Below are positions 55,216-64,000 of a DNA stretch of 64,000 bases, one piece after another (the first letter of the stretch is position 1; each line of letters begins with the position of its first letter). The notes below the pieces were generated by a model. It ran no database searches. It saw only the letters and a program-made list of their open reading frames with translations, and had not been told where the DNA came from. Made by a program: the position numbers and the translations under genes. Source of the DNA: Lagopus muta (lineage: Eukaryota > Chordata > Aves > Galliformes > Phasianidae); contig NC_064466.1 of NCBI RefSeq assembly GCF_023343835.1, positions 248,001 to 312,000 on the forward strand, in the 5' to 3' direction.

Positions 55216-56055
55216 TTGGCTCAAAGCTCGCTTCCTGAGGCATTCTTGTGATAAGACTCTGATTGATTTGTTGAGGAGGCAGCTGATGGGTGCTGACCGT
55301 GTGACAATGGATATCGCTTTGGGAACATTTGAAAGCCCCTTCCCCCAGAACTGCTTGCTCTATACAAGAGCGGATGAGAGTTGCTCAGGAGTGTTTGCTG
55401 GTGGAAGATCTGGCCTGTGACAAAACAACTCCAGCTAGGTGTGGAAAATGGGGGGAACGATACCATCGTATCCTGTGAGAAACAGGATGCAGATGGGTAC
55501 CCCTGCTCCCTCTTATCTGCTGGCAAGGCCAGGAAGATGGGAACCAAGGAGTTTCTGCTGAGATCCCAGAGCAGAAGCTGCCACTCAAAGGAGAGCTGAC
55601 TCGACCACTTTGGATTTGAGCTGTCACTCCAAAAACAGCTGACTTCACCACTTTGAAAGCATTGAAATGGGCCATCATCACCATGGTCGTCTCTCGTCGT
55701 CCTTCTCACCGTCGTTGTTGTCAACAGGACAACTCTGCCTGACGACCCACCACTATTGAGGATCAAAGACTGAACTACGAACCTCGCTGGATCCCATGGT
55801 GGTGACTCTGTCCCTCTTGCTGCCTATAAAGATTCCTTGCCTCTTCTTTCTATCTTTTCTATCTCCCTCCTTCCCTTCCCCATTACCCTCATTCATAATA
55901 GTGTCCGTCCTCCCCTTCCCCATTTCCCTGATTAAGATTTGTAATCAACTGCTCGGACCAACATTTGAACCGTTGCTTCTTAATCTCACGCCGGGTATAG
56001 AGATAATAAAAGAACCTCCTCTCCCTCCTATAAATTGGAGCGAGACAGGATCCCA
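55216..56055 (+). mobile_element. Possible LTR retrotransposon piece (solo LTR or LTR plus primer site)
   Basis: A non-tandem block unlike its surroundings: TATAAAGATT at 55,823, a pyrimidine-rich stretch, AATAAAAG at 56,006, then TTGGAGCGAGACAGGATC at about 56,036, which loosely resembles a lysine-tRNA primer-binding site. This order (TATA, poly(A) signal, primer site) fits the end of an LTR. No retroviral gene is seen beside it. Boundaries are uncertain. Confidence 0.4.
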
Positions 56056-56521
56056 CAGAGGTGATGGCAGAACCCCTCATTCTGCAGCATCCATTGGCCT
56101 CTAAAATGAGCCTCGTTCCTCTGCGGAGCGACATTTTGCTCTAAAAAACCACCAGAACGGGCAAACTACTCAACATTGCTCAGCACCTCCAGCAAATCCA
56201 TCGTGAAGGCATCTCTCCTGCGCCGGCCCCAGATGAGGGGACACTGAGCTTAACGAATTCCACCTTATTAGCCCGATGGGGCTAATTTACAGCGAGTGCA
56301 GAACGATGCAAGTGGCTTGATGTGAAAACTGAGCTTGAATGCTTTGGGCTTGTTGTTTTTTAGGGCATTGAGTGTCGCAAACCGAGCCGTGCTCGCGCTG
56401 AGCTCCTTTTCATAGAGATTTGAAGCGGTGCGGTGAGCTGTGAACAGGAAGACGCCGCGATGTCGGCAGGGGAATAAAGAGGGGGGGTCCCGTCCTCCTA
56501 ACGCTGGTGGTTGGCTTCCAG

Positions 56522-56693
56522 GTGAGACCCCAAATCCCCACGATGGCGTCGCCGGCCGTCAGCCCCGACTCGTCGTCCCATGAAGGCCTTTCCTCCGTCA
56601 ACTCGGCCCCCGGCGTGTTCGCCCACCTCTGACTCTGAGAAACCTCAGCCCCGATGAGCTGGAGCTGCTGGCCAAGCTGGAGGAGCAAAACAG
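56522..56693 (+). CDS. EVI5L: EVI5L first coding exon (start codon), two extra bases
   Basis: Acceptor GGCTTCCAG, 21 untranslated bases, then ATG at 56,543. Reading passes from [15 protein letters not shown] ... NSAP to CSPTSDSE and then [17 protein letters not shown] by two single-base frame changes (extra C near 56,610, extra A near 56,641). The donor reads AG|GCGAGT, a GC-type donor; the split Arg codon is completed correctly by the next exon. Confidence 0.87.
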
Positions 56694-59600
56694 GCGAGTG
56701 CTGCTCTTTCCTCTTTGTTTTATTGTTTGGGGGCAGAGATTGCACTTAAAATTAAATGGTTTTACCTGTGATCTTTCAGGACCTTTCCTACCCAACACCC
56801 ATCCCATGGTTCTGTAATCTTTCAGGACATTTTCTACCCAACCCATCCCATGGTTCTATGATCTTTCAGGTCCTTTCCTACCCAACCCATCCCATGGTTC
56901 TGTGATCTTTAAGGTCCTTTCCTACCCAACCCATCCCATGGTTCTGTGATCTTTAAGGACCTTTTCTACCCAACCCAGCCCATGGTTCTGTGATCTTTAA
57001 GGACCTTTCCTACCCAGGCCATTCAGTGTTTCTATGATCTTTCAGGACCCTTCACAATCCAACCCATTCTATGATCTTCAGGGATGCTTCCAACCTAAAC
57101 TATTATAGGATTCCATGGTTCTATGATCTTTAAGGACCTTTCCTACCCAACTCAACCATCCTATGGTTCTGTGACCTTTAAGGACCTTTCCTACCCAACC
57201 CATCCCATGGTTCCGTGTTCTTTCAGGACCTTTCCTATCCAACCCAGCCTATGGTTTCTGTGATCTTTAAGGACCTTTTCTACCCAACCCATCCTATGGT
57301 TCTGTGATCTTTTAGGACCTTTCCTACCCAACTCATCCAGTGTTTCTATGATCTTTCAGGACCTTTCCTACCCAACCCCAGCCCATGGTTCTATGATCTT
57401 TCAGGACCTTTTCTACCCTACCCATCCTATGGTTCTGTGAACTTTAAGGTCCTTTCCTACCCAACTTATCCAGTGTTTCTATGATCTTTCAGGACCCTTC
57501 CAATCCAACCCATTCTGTGATCTTCAAGGATGCTTCCAACCTAAACTATCGTGGGATTCCATGGGTTCTATGATCTTTTCAGGTCCTTTTCCTACCCAAC
57601 CCATCCCATGGTTCTGTGATCTTTCAGGACCTTTCCTACCCAACCCATCCCATGGTTCTGTGATCTTTCAGGACCTTTCCTACCCAACCCATCCTATGGT
57701 TTCTATGATCTTTCAGGACCCTTCCAATCCAACCCATTCTATGATCTTCAAGGATGCTTCCAACCTAAACTATCATAGGATTCTATGGTTCTATGATCTT
57801 TCAGGACCTTTCCTACCCAACCATCCCATGGTTCTATGATCTTTCAGGTCCTTTCCTACCCAACCCATCCTATGGTTCTGTGATCTTTCAGGACCTTTCC
57901 TACCCAACCCATCCTTGGTTCTATGTTCTTTCAGGACCTTTCCCTACCCAACCCATCCCATGGTTCTGTGACCTTTAAGGACCTTTCCTACCCAACTCAA
58001 CCATTCTATGGTTCTGTGATCTTTAAGGACCCTTCCAACCTAAACTATTGTGGGATTCTAGGATTCTGTGACCTTTAAGGACCTTTCCAACCCAACCATT
58101 CTATGGTTTTATGATCTTTCAGGACCCTTCCAACCTAAACTATTGTAGGATTCTCGGATTCCGTGATCTTTCAGGACCTTTCCTACCCAACCCATCCCAT
58201 GGTTTTATGACCTTTAAAGACCTTTCCTACCCAAGCCACCATTCTATGGTTTTATGATCTGTAAGGACCCTTCCAACCTAAACTGTTGTAGGATTTTAGG
58301 ATTCTGTGATCTTTCAGGACCTTTCCAACCCAACCATTCTATGGTTTTATGATCTTTAGGGACCCTTCCAACCTAAACTATTGTGGGATTCTGGGATTCT
58401 GTCATCTTTCAGGACCTTTCAACCTAAACTATAGTGGGAATTCTAGGGCTTTCGGGGGGATTTCTCCTCTCCTGATGTGTTTGGAGGGAATGTCTCCTCC
58501 GTTGGGGCGATTCTGGAGGAAGATCTCCTCTTTCGGGGTGGTTTGGGGCAATATCCTCCTCTTTTGGGGTATTTGTAGGAGTATCTTCTCCTCTAGGGTG
58601 GCTCTGGGGGCAACGTCTCTGATTTTGGGGTGATTTGGGGGGGGAATATTTCTACTTTTTGCACGGAAAATCTCTTCCACAGGGGGGAAATCCCTCCTCT
58701 TCTGAGCTGTGGGGAAATCCCTCTTCCTTTAGGGAGCCTGTTGGGGGTGTCCTCCCCCTTGGCAGCGGTTTGGGGGGGCGATGTCTCTTCTTGCTTAGGC
58801 GCTTTGGGGGAGCATCTCCCACTTTGGGGTGGTTTAAAGAGAAAATCCCCTCTTTTGGGGCAGGTTGGGAGAAATCACCTCTTCCTTCGAGGGGATTTTG
58901 GGGGGGGGGAGGAATAACATTGAGGTGCTTTTGGGGGGGGGGGGGGGAGGGGGGGAGCTCCTTCCTGAGGGTGATTTTGAGGAAGGGTCTCCTTCCCAAG
59001 GGTGGCCTGGGTGGGGAAACGTCTCTTCTTGAGGTTTCCTGGGGCAGCATCTCCTTGTTCATGGCGTTGTGGGGAGATCCCTCTTCCTTTAGGGCGACTT
59101 TGGGGGAGCATCTCCCACGTTGAGGGTGCTCTGGGGACGCGTCTCCCCCTCGAGGGCGGCTTGGTAGGGGGCAGTTCCCTCTTTGGGGTGACTTTGGGGG
59201 AGCCTCTGTTCCTCTGGGGGTCTCTGTGCTCCTGTGGGGGCTCCCCTGGCTCGACCTCCTCCCTCCCTCAGGCTGCTGGAGGCCGACTCCAAGTCGATGC
59301 GGCTCCATGAACGGGCTCGCGGAGGAACAGCGGCTCCTCGTTGGTCTCCAGCTCCTCGGCCTCCTCCAACCTCAGCCACCTGGAGGAGGACACCCTGGAT
59401 CCTCTGGGGGCCGCATCGTCAACGAATGGGACGAGTGGAGGAAGAAGAAGGAGAAGCTGCTCAAGGTGGGAAAGCATCGCTTTGTTTCCCCTGATGTCCC
59501 AGCCCTCCCGCGTCTCCCATCTCCTCTTCCACCTCCTCCCAACCCATTCTCGGCCCCCCTTTTTTCCCCCCAGGAGCTCATCCGCAAAGGGATCCCCCCA

Positions 59601-61955
59601 CCACTTCCGTGCCATCGTGTGGCAGCTGCTCTGCAGTGCTACCGACATGCCTGTCAAAAACCAGTACTCAGAGCTGCTCAAGATGTCCTCGCCGTGCGAG
59701 GAAGCTCATCCGCAGGGACATCGCGCGCACCTACCCCGGAGCACGAGTTCTTCAAGGGACAGGACAGCCTGGGCCAGGAGGTGCTTTTCAACGTCATGAA
59801 GGTAAAATCTCCGCCGTCCCTGCCTTGGTTCTTTGCCCTGGATGAGTTATTTTCCACGCTCCAGCTTTCCTTTTGCATCAGAAACAGCGTTGCAAGCAGG
59901 AGCAGAGAGGTGATTGTGCCCCTGTATTCAGCACTGGTGAGGCTGCACCTCGAGTGCTGTGTCCAGTTTTGGGCCCCTCACTGCAAGATATGGAGGCCCT
60001 GGAATGTGTTCAAAGGAGGGCAATGAAATGGTGAGGGGTCTGGAGCACAGGGCTGATGAGGAGAGGCTGAAGGAGCTGGGAATGTTCAGCCTGGAGAAGA
60101 GGAGCTCAGGGCAGAGCTCACTGCTCCCTATGGCTGCCTGAAGGGAGGCTGCAGGGAGCTGGGGGTCGGCCTCTGCTCTCGTGTCATCAGGGATAGGAGC
60201 AGAGGGACGGCTTCAAGCTACGGCAGGGGAGATTCAGGCTGGACATGAGGAAGAATTGCTGTTCAGAAAGGGTGGTCAGGCACTGGAATGGATGCACAGG
60301 GAGGTGGGGGAGGCACCCGAGCCTGGGGGTGTTGAAGGAAAGGCTGGATGTTGTGTTGAGGGACGTGGTTCAGTGGGAGCTGTTGGGAATGGGGGAACGT
60401 TGGGACTGGATGAGTCTTTGAGGTCTGATCCAACCTTGGGGGATTCTATGATTGTATGATTCCCCATGTGTTCCCTATGGAGTCCCCCATGTGTCCCTAT
60501 GGCGTCCCCCATGTGTCCCTATGGCGTACTCCTGTGTCCCTATGGCGTCCCCCATGTGTCCCTATGGCGTCCTCGTGTGTCCCTATGGGTCCCCATGTGT
60601 CCCTATGGAGTCCCCATGTGTCCCTATGGCGTCCCCGTGTGTCCCTATGGCGTCCCCATGTGTCCCCTATGGAGTCCCCATGTGTCCCTATGAGTCCCCA
60701 TGTGTCCCTATGGCATCCTCACGTGTCCCTATGTTGTCCCCATGTGTCCCTATGGCGTCCCCATGTGTCCCTATGGAGTCCCCATATGTCCCTATGGCAT
60801 CCTCATGTGTCCCTATGGGTCCCCATGTGTCCCTATGAGACCCCATGTGTCCCTATGGCGTCCCCCATGTGTCCCTATGGAGTCCCCATGTGTCCCTATT
60901 CCCATTCCCCATGTGTCCCTATGGCGTCCCCATGTGTCCCTATGGCGTCCCCATGTGTCCCTATGGAGTCCCCATGTGTCCCTATGGATTCCCCATGTGT
61001 CCCTATGGAGTCCCCATGTGTCCCTATGCGTCCCCATGTGTCCCTATGGAATCCCCATGTGTCCCTATGGCGTCCCCATGTGTCCCTATGGGTCCCCAGG
61101 TGTCCCTATGGATTCCCCATGTGTCCCTATGGAGTCCCCATGTGTCCCAATGGCGTCCCCATGTGTCCCTATGGGTCCCCATGTGTCCCTATGGAATCCC
61201 CATTGTGTCCCTATGGCATCCTCATGTGTCCCTATGGAGTCCCCATGTGTCCCTATGGAGTCCCCATGTGTCCCTATGGCGTCCTCATGTGTCCCTATGG
61301 CATCCTCTTGTGTCCCTATGGAGTCCCCATGTGTCCCTATGGCGTCCCCATGTGTCCCTATGGGTCCCCATGTGTCCCCTATGGAGTCCCCATGTGTCCC
61401 TATGGAATCCCCATGTGTCCCTATGGCATCCTCATGTGTCCCCTATGGATTCCCCATGTGTCCCTATGGAGTCCCCATGTGTCCCTATGGCGTCCCCATG
61501 TGTCCCTATGGCGTCCCCATGTGTCCCTATGGCATCCTCATGTGTCCCTATGGGGTCCCCATGTGTCCCTATGGGGTCCCCATGTGTCCCTATGGGTCCC
61601 CATGTGTCCCTATGGATTCCCCATGTGTCCCTATGGCGTCCCCATGTGTCCCTATGGAGTCTCCATGTGTCCCTATGGGTCACCTTGTTGTTGTATTGAG
61701 GGACGTGGTTCAGTGGGAGCTGTTGGTAAGGAGGTGAACGGTTGTACTGGATGAGCTTTGAGATCTGTTCCAACCCTGGTGATTCTATGGTTCTATGATT
61801 CCTTCCGAGCAGGGATGGCGGCCCAGCCGATCTTCCTTTCTCCTCATCCATTTGTTTTGAATTTCCCACTCCTTTCTGGCCCTATTCACTGGTGGATCGG
61901 GAGGTTGGCTACTGCCAGGGGCAGCGCCTTCATCGTGGGACTGCTGCTCATGCAG
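56522..61955 (+). CDS. EVI5L: EVI5L gene span (first four coding exons; frame broken by single-base insertions)
   Basis: EVI5L is a TBC-domain GTPase-activating protein for Rab GTPases (Rab10 among them). Four coding exons are recognised by near-identity to EVI5L: residues 1-49 ([16 protein letters not shown]), the Ser-rich segment up to KKKEKLLK, the start of the TBC domain (RKGIPHHFR broken, [17 protein letters not shown]), and [10 protein letters not shown] ... GLLLMQ. The words [19 protein letters not shown] and EHEFFKGQ distinguish EVI5L from EVI5. No exon is open throughout: lengths exceed expectation by 2, 4, 3 and 2 bases, all explained by single added bases in or beside short homopolymers. 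Substitutions look synonymous, so I infer a living gene in poorly polished sequence. The remaining exons are not seen; the next is expected at or beyond the 62.0-kb gap. Confidence 0.9.
56765..58440. repeat. 44-bp satellite, 1.7 kb (EVI5L intron), CR1-tail-like
   Basis: About 37 units containing GGTTCTATGATCTTTCAGG, ACCTTTCCTACCCAACCC and ATCCCAT. Some longer units carry TTCCAACCTAAACTAT. It is related in wording to the 52-bp array of lectin 2 but forms a separate family. Confidence 0.95.
58441..59230. repeat. Degenerate 45-50 bp repeat (TTGGGG ... ATCTCCTC)
   Basis: Imperfect units alternating a T/G-rich part (TTTTGGGGTGATTTGGGG) and ATCTCTTCTTCC-like words. They are strongly diverged from each other. 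No gene is seen. Confidence 0.75.
59272..59465 (+). CDS. EVI5L: EVI5L second coding exon (Ser-rich, up to KKKEKLLK), four extra bases
   Basis: Acceptor CCCTCAG, donor GTGGGA. The segments [44 protein letters not shown] and [18 protein letters not shown] each appear but in shifting frames. The exon is 194 bp where 190 are expected, matching four added bases (C, C, C, G). Confidence 0.88.
59574..59801 (+). CDS. EVI5L: EVI5L third coding exon (start of TBC domain), three extra bases
   Basis: Acceptor CCCCCCAG, donor GTAAAA. It encodes [54 protein letters not shown] and [20 protein letters not shown] in shifting frames. It is 228 bp where 225 are expected. Added bases are in the C run near 59,604, at GAGG near 59,700, and at the CCCC before GGAGCAC near 59,740. 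Confidence 0.9.
59872..60455 (+). mobile_element. CR1 LINE 3' part
   Basis: From the ORF2 end ([20 protein letters not shown]) to the tail, in EVI5L intron. Compared with other copies it shows added or lost single bases (CACCCGAGCC, TGAGTCTTTG, CTTGGGGGATTC), like the EVI5L exons beside it. Confidence 0.93.
60456..61680. repeat. 21-bp satellite CATGTGTCCCTATGGCGTCCC, 1.2 kb
   Basis: About 58 units between two CR1 tails in the same orientation. It is the largest copy of the composite in the window. Many units have one extra C (GTCCCCCATG), unlike the copies at 22 kb. Confidence 0.95.
61681..61803 (+). mobile_element. CR1 3' terminal fragment after the satellite
   Basis: TTGTTGTATTGAGGGACGTG to GATTCTATGGTTCTATGATT. 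It has the same junction as at 22,386, 28,470, 46,900 and 52,290. Confidence 0.9.
61879..61955 (+). CDS. EVI5L: EVI5L fourth coding exon ([10 protein letters not shown]), two extra bases, no AG acceptor
   Basis: It encodes [13 protein letters not shown] and [11 protein letters not shown] before donor [16 protein letters not shown] is the conserved TBC motif carrying the catalytic glutamine (YCQG). It is 77 bp where 75 are expected. The base pair before the expected first codon is TG, not AG, so the normal acceptor is missing or misread. CR1 sequence ends only about 75 bp upstream. Confidence 0.83.
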
Positions 61956-62006
61956 GTTTGCACCAGCAGAACGGGGCTGGGTTCGCTTGGTTGTGCTTAA
62001 AATCCC

Positions 62007-62506
62007 NNNNNNNNNNNNNNNNNNNNNNNNNNNNNNNNNNNNNNNNNNNNNNNNNNNNNNNNNNNNNNNNNNNNNNNNNNNNNNNNNNNNNNNNNNNNNN
62101 NNNNNNNNNNNNNNNNNNNNNNNNNNNNNNNNNNNNNNNNNNNNNNNNNNNNNNNNNNNNNNNNNNNNNNNNNNNNNNNNNNNNNNNNNNNNNNNNNNNN
62201 NNNNNNNNNNNNNNNNNNNNNNNNNNNNNNNNNNNNNNNNNNNNNNNNNNNNNNNNNNNNNNNNNNNNNNNNNNNNNNNNNNNNNNNNNNNNNNNNNNNN
62301 NNNNNNNNNNNNNNNNNNNNNNNNNNNNNNNNNNNNNNNNNNNNNNNNNNNNNNNNNNNNNNNNNNNNNNNNNNNNNNNNNNNNNNNNNNNNNNNNNNNN
62401 NNNNNNNNNNNNNNNNNNNNNNNNNNNNNNNNNNNNNNNNNNNNNNNNNNNNNNNNNNNNNNNNNNNNNNNNNNNNNNNNNNNNNNNNNNNNNNNNNNNN
62501 NNNNNN
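62007..62506. other. Assembly gap, 500 N
   Basis: Exactly 500 N placeholder directly downstream of the last recognised EVI5L exon. The right flank is CR1, so the true distance is unknown. Confidence 0.99.
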
Positions 62507-62960
62507 ACCCAGCACCGACCCCTGAGGAACACCGCTGCTTACAGGCCTCCAACCGGCCTCTGCACCACCAACATCGACCCTCTGTGCTCAGCCAGTTCTC
62601 AACCCACCTCACTGCCCACTCATCCATCCCACACTTGCTCAGCTTTGTTATAAGGACATCATGGGGGACAGCATCAAAAGCCTTGCTGAAATCAAGGTAG
62701 GCCGCATCCACTGCTCTGCCCCCATCCACCCAGCCAGAGACAACATCACAGAAGGCCACCAGGTTGGCCAAGCACAACCTCCCCCTGCTGAACCCGTGCT
62801 GACTGCTCCTCATCACCTCCTCTAATGATGATGAAGCTCCACCCTCTGCCACGCACAGGGCCACCGACCTCTGCATCTCACAGCAGCCCAGGCTGCCCAG
62901 GGCCCCTTCAACGGCCCCGAACGCCTCCAGGGACGGACGGGGCATCGCAGCCCCTCTGTT
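62507..62960 (-). mobile_element. CR1 LINE fragment with reverse-transcriptase motif
   Basis: The minus frame reads LANLVAFCDVVSGWVDG and VDAAYLDFSKAFDAVPHDVL, the reverse-transcriptase core of CR1-type LINEs. It joins a tail related to that at 38,507-38,700. The 5' side is lost in the gap. Confidence 0.92.
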
Positions 62961-63482
62961 CAGCCCTCCCCGCTCTCACAGCACAGCACTTCCAGCCTCC
63001 AGCTGCCCTCCCTCAGCTCCCTGGGCTGGGAGTGCATGGGTCCTGCACTTGGGCTGCAACAACCCCAGGCGACGCTGCAGGCTTGGGGCGGTGTGGCTGG
63101 AGGACGGCGTAGAGGAGATGGAGCTGGGGGTATTGATTGATGCTCGGCTGAACATGAGCCCACAGTGTGCCCAGGTGGCCAAGAAGGGCAATGGCAGCCT
63201 GGCCTGCATCAGAAACAGCGCTGCCAGCAGAGCAGAGAGGTGATTGTGCCCCTGTATTCAGCACTGGTGAGGCTTGCACCTCGAGTGCTGTGTCCAGTTT
63301 TGGGCCCCTCACTGCAAGAAAGATATTGAGGCCCTGGAACGTGGTCAAAGGAGGGCAATGAAATGGTGAGGGGTCTGGAGCACAGGGCTGAGGAGGAGAG
63401 GCTGAAGGAGCTGGGAATGTTCAGCCTGGAGAAGAGGAGCTCAGGGCAGAGCTCACTGCTCCCTATGGCTGCCTGAAGGGAG
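62961..63482 (+). mobile_element. CR1 LINE fragment
   Basis: Plus-oriented ORF2 end and following sequence up to CTGCCTGAAGGGAGGCTG, where the 21-bp satellite begins. Confidence 0.9.
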
Positions 63483-63672
63483 GCTGTCCCTATGTGTCCC
63501 TATGGAGTCCCCATGTGTCCCTATGGAGTCCTCATGTGTCCCTATGGAGTCCCCACGTGTCCCTACGAGTCCCCATGTGTCCCTATGGCCTCCCCATGTG
63601 TCCCTATGGAGTCCCCATGTGTCCCTATGGAGTCCCCATGTGTCCCTATGGCGTCCCCATGTGTCCCTATGG
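63483..63672. repeat. 21-bp satellite inside a CR1
   Basis: Nine units of CATGTGTCCCTATGGAGTCCC placed between two copies of the CR1 words CTCCCTATGGCTGCC and TGAAGGGAGGCTG. Unlike the other composites the array here lies in the CR1 body, at a CR1 sequence that itself resembles the satellite unit. Confidence 0.93.
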
Positions 63673-64000
63673 CTGCCTGAAGGGAGGCTGCAGGGAGCTG
63701 GGGGTCGGCCTCTGCTCTCGTGTCATCAGGGATAGGAGCAGAGGGAACGGCTTCAAGCTACGGCAGGGGAGATTCAGGCTGGACATGAGGAAGAATTGCT
63801 GTTCAGAAAGGGTGGTCAGGCACTGCAATGGATGCCCAGGGAGGTGGGGGAGGCACCGAGCCTGGGGGGTGTTGAAGGAAAGGCTGGATGTTGTGTTGAG
63901 GGACGTGGTTCAGTGGGAGCTGTTGGGAATGGGGGAACGGTTGGACTGGAGGAGCTTTGAGGTCTGTTCCAACCTTGGGGATTCTATGATTCTATGATTC
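63673..64000 (+). mobile_element. CR1 LINE 3' end
   Basis: TGCCTGAAGGGAGGCTGCAG through the TTCTATGA tail, running to the window edge. Confidence 0.93.

Noticed and set aside
1-64000. tRNA, rRNA or small RNA genes
   Set aside because: No A/B-box cloverleaf, rRNA segment or known small-RNA core was recognised by eye. A covariance-model search would be needed for a firm negative.

Overview
This is vertebrate nuclear DNA, almost certainly from a bird and probably galliform. The evidence is spliced genes with GT-AG introns, many 5'-truncated CR1 LINEs (reverse-transcriptase fragments and the typical tail of repeated ATTCTATG), a GC-rich and minisatellite-rich composition typical of avian microchromosomes, and two runs of exactly 500 N (scaffold gaps of unknown true size). 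The species is an inference. The gene content (VAV1, C-type lectin receptors, EVI5L) matches human 19p13 and its known avian counterpart, chicken chromosome 28.

Layout. (1) 1-20,969, minus strand: six coding exons of VAV1 (end of the DH domain, start of the PH domain). The intron parts visible between and around them are mostly tandem repeats with monomers of about 20, 54, 33, 19/26, 150 and 10 bp. (2) 21,184-21,683: gap. The 5' exons of VAV1 and the 3' exons of the next gene are missing here. (3) 22,674-32,596, minus strand: a type II C-type lectin receptor resembling CLEC17A, with exons for the cytoplasmic tail, membrane segment, two neck segments and the first third of the lectin domain. 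Its introns hold a broken retroviral env remnant, a 22-bp satellite of 2.7 kb, CR1 copies and a roughly 430-bp tandem triplication. (4) 33,348-46,155, minus strand: a second, complete lectin receptor of nine coding exons and 317 codons, with an intact EPN/WND sugar-binding site. Two introns hold long arrays (about 72 bp and 52 bp monomers). (5) 46,156-49,022: CR1 copies, unique sequence and a small minisatellite. (6) 49,023-49,744: a CpG-rich promoter with nine CCAAT/ATTGG boxes and a candidate 5' exon on the plus strand. (7) 56,522-61,955, plus strand: the first four coding exons of EVI5L (TBC-domain Rab GTPase-activating protein). All are recognisable, but they are broken by 11 single-base insertions that look like unpolished long-read error. 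(8) 62,007-62,506: second gap. (9) 62,507-64,000: CR1 copies and a short 21-bp array.

Functionally, VAV1 is a leukocyte Rho-family exchange factor, the two lectins are probable leukocyte or endothelial surface receptors, and EVI5L is a Rab-GAP. They are neighbours by conserved synteny and need not share a pathway. The two lectins are tandem paralogues: all exons up to the lectin domain are phase 1, and both have a 114-bp membrane exon and 90-bp neck exons.

The main things to look at again are the replacement of nearly all visible VAV1 intron sequence by different minisatellites (one of which repeats the exon's own splice donor), a composite of CR1 plus a 21-bp satellite found at several loci with a shared junction, the CCAAT cluster, and the insertion-only damage in EVI5L. 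Very long open reading frames at 5-11 kb and 23-26 kb come from satellites whose period keeps the frame open and are not genes. No tRNA, rRNA or CRISPR feature was seen.
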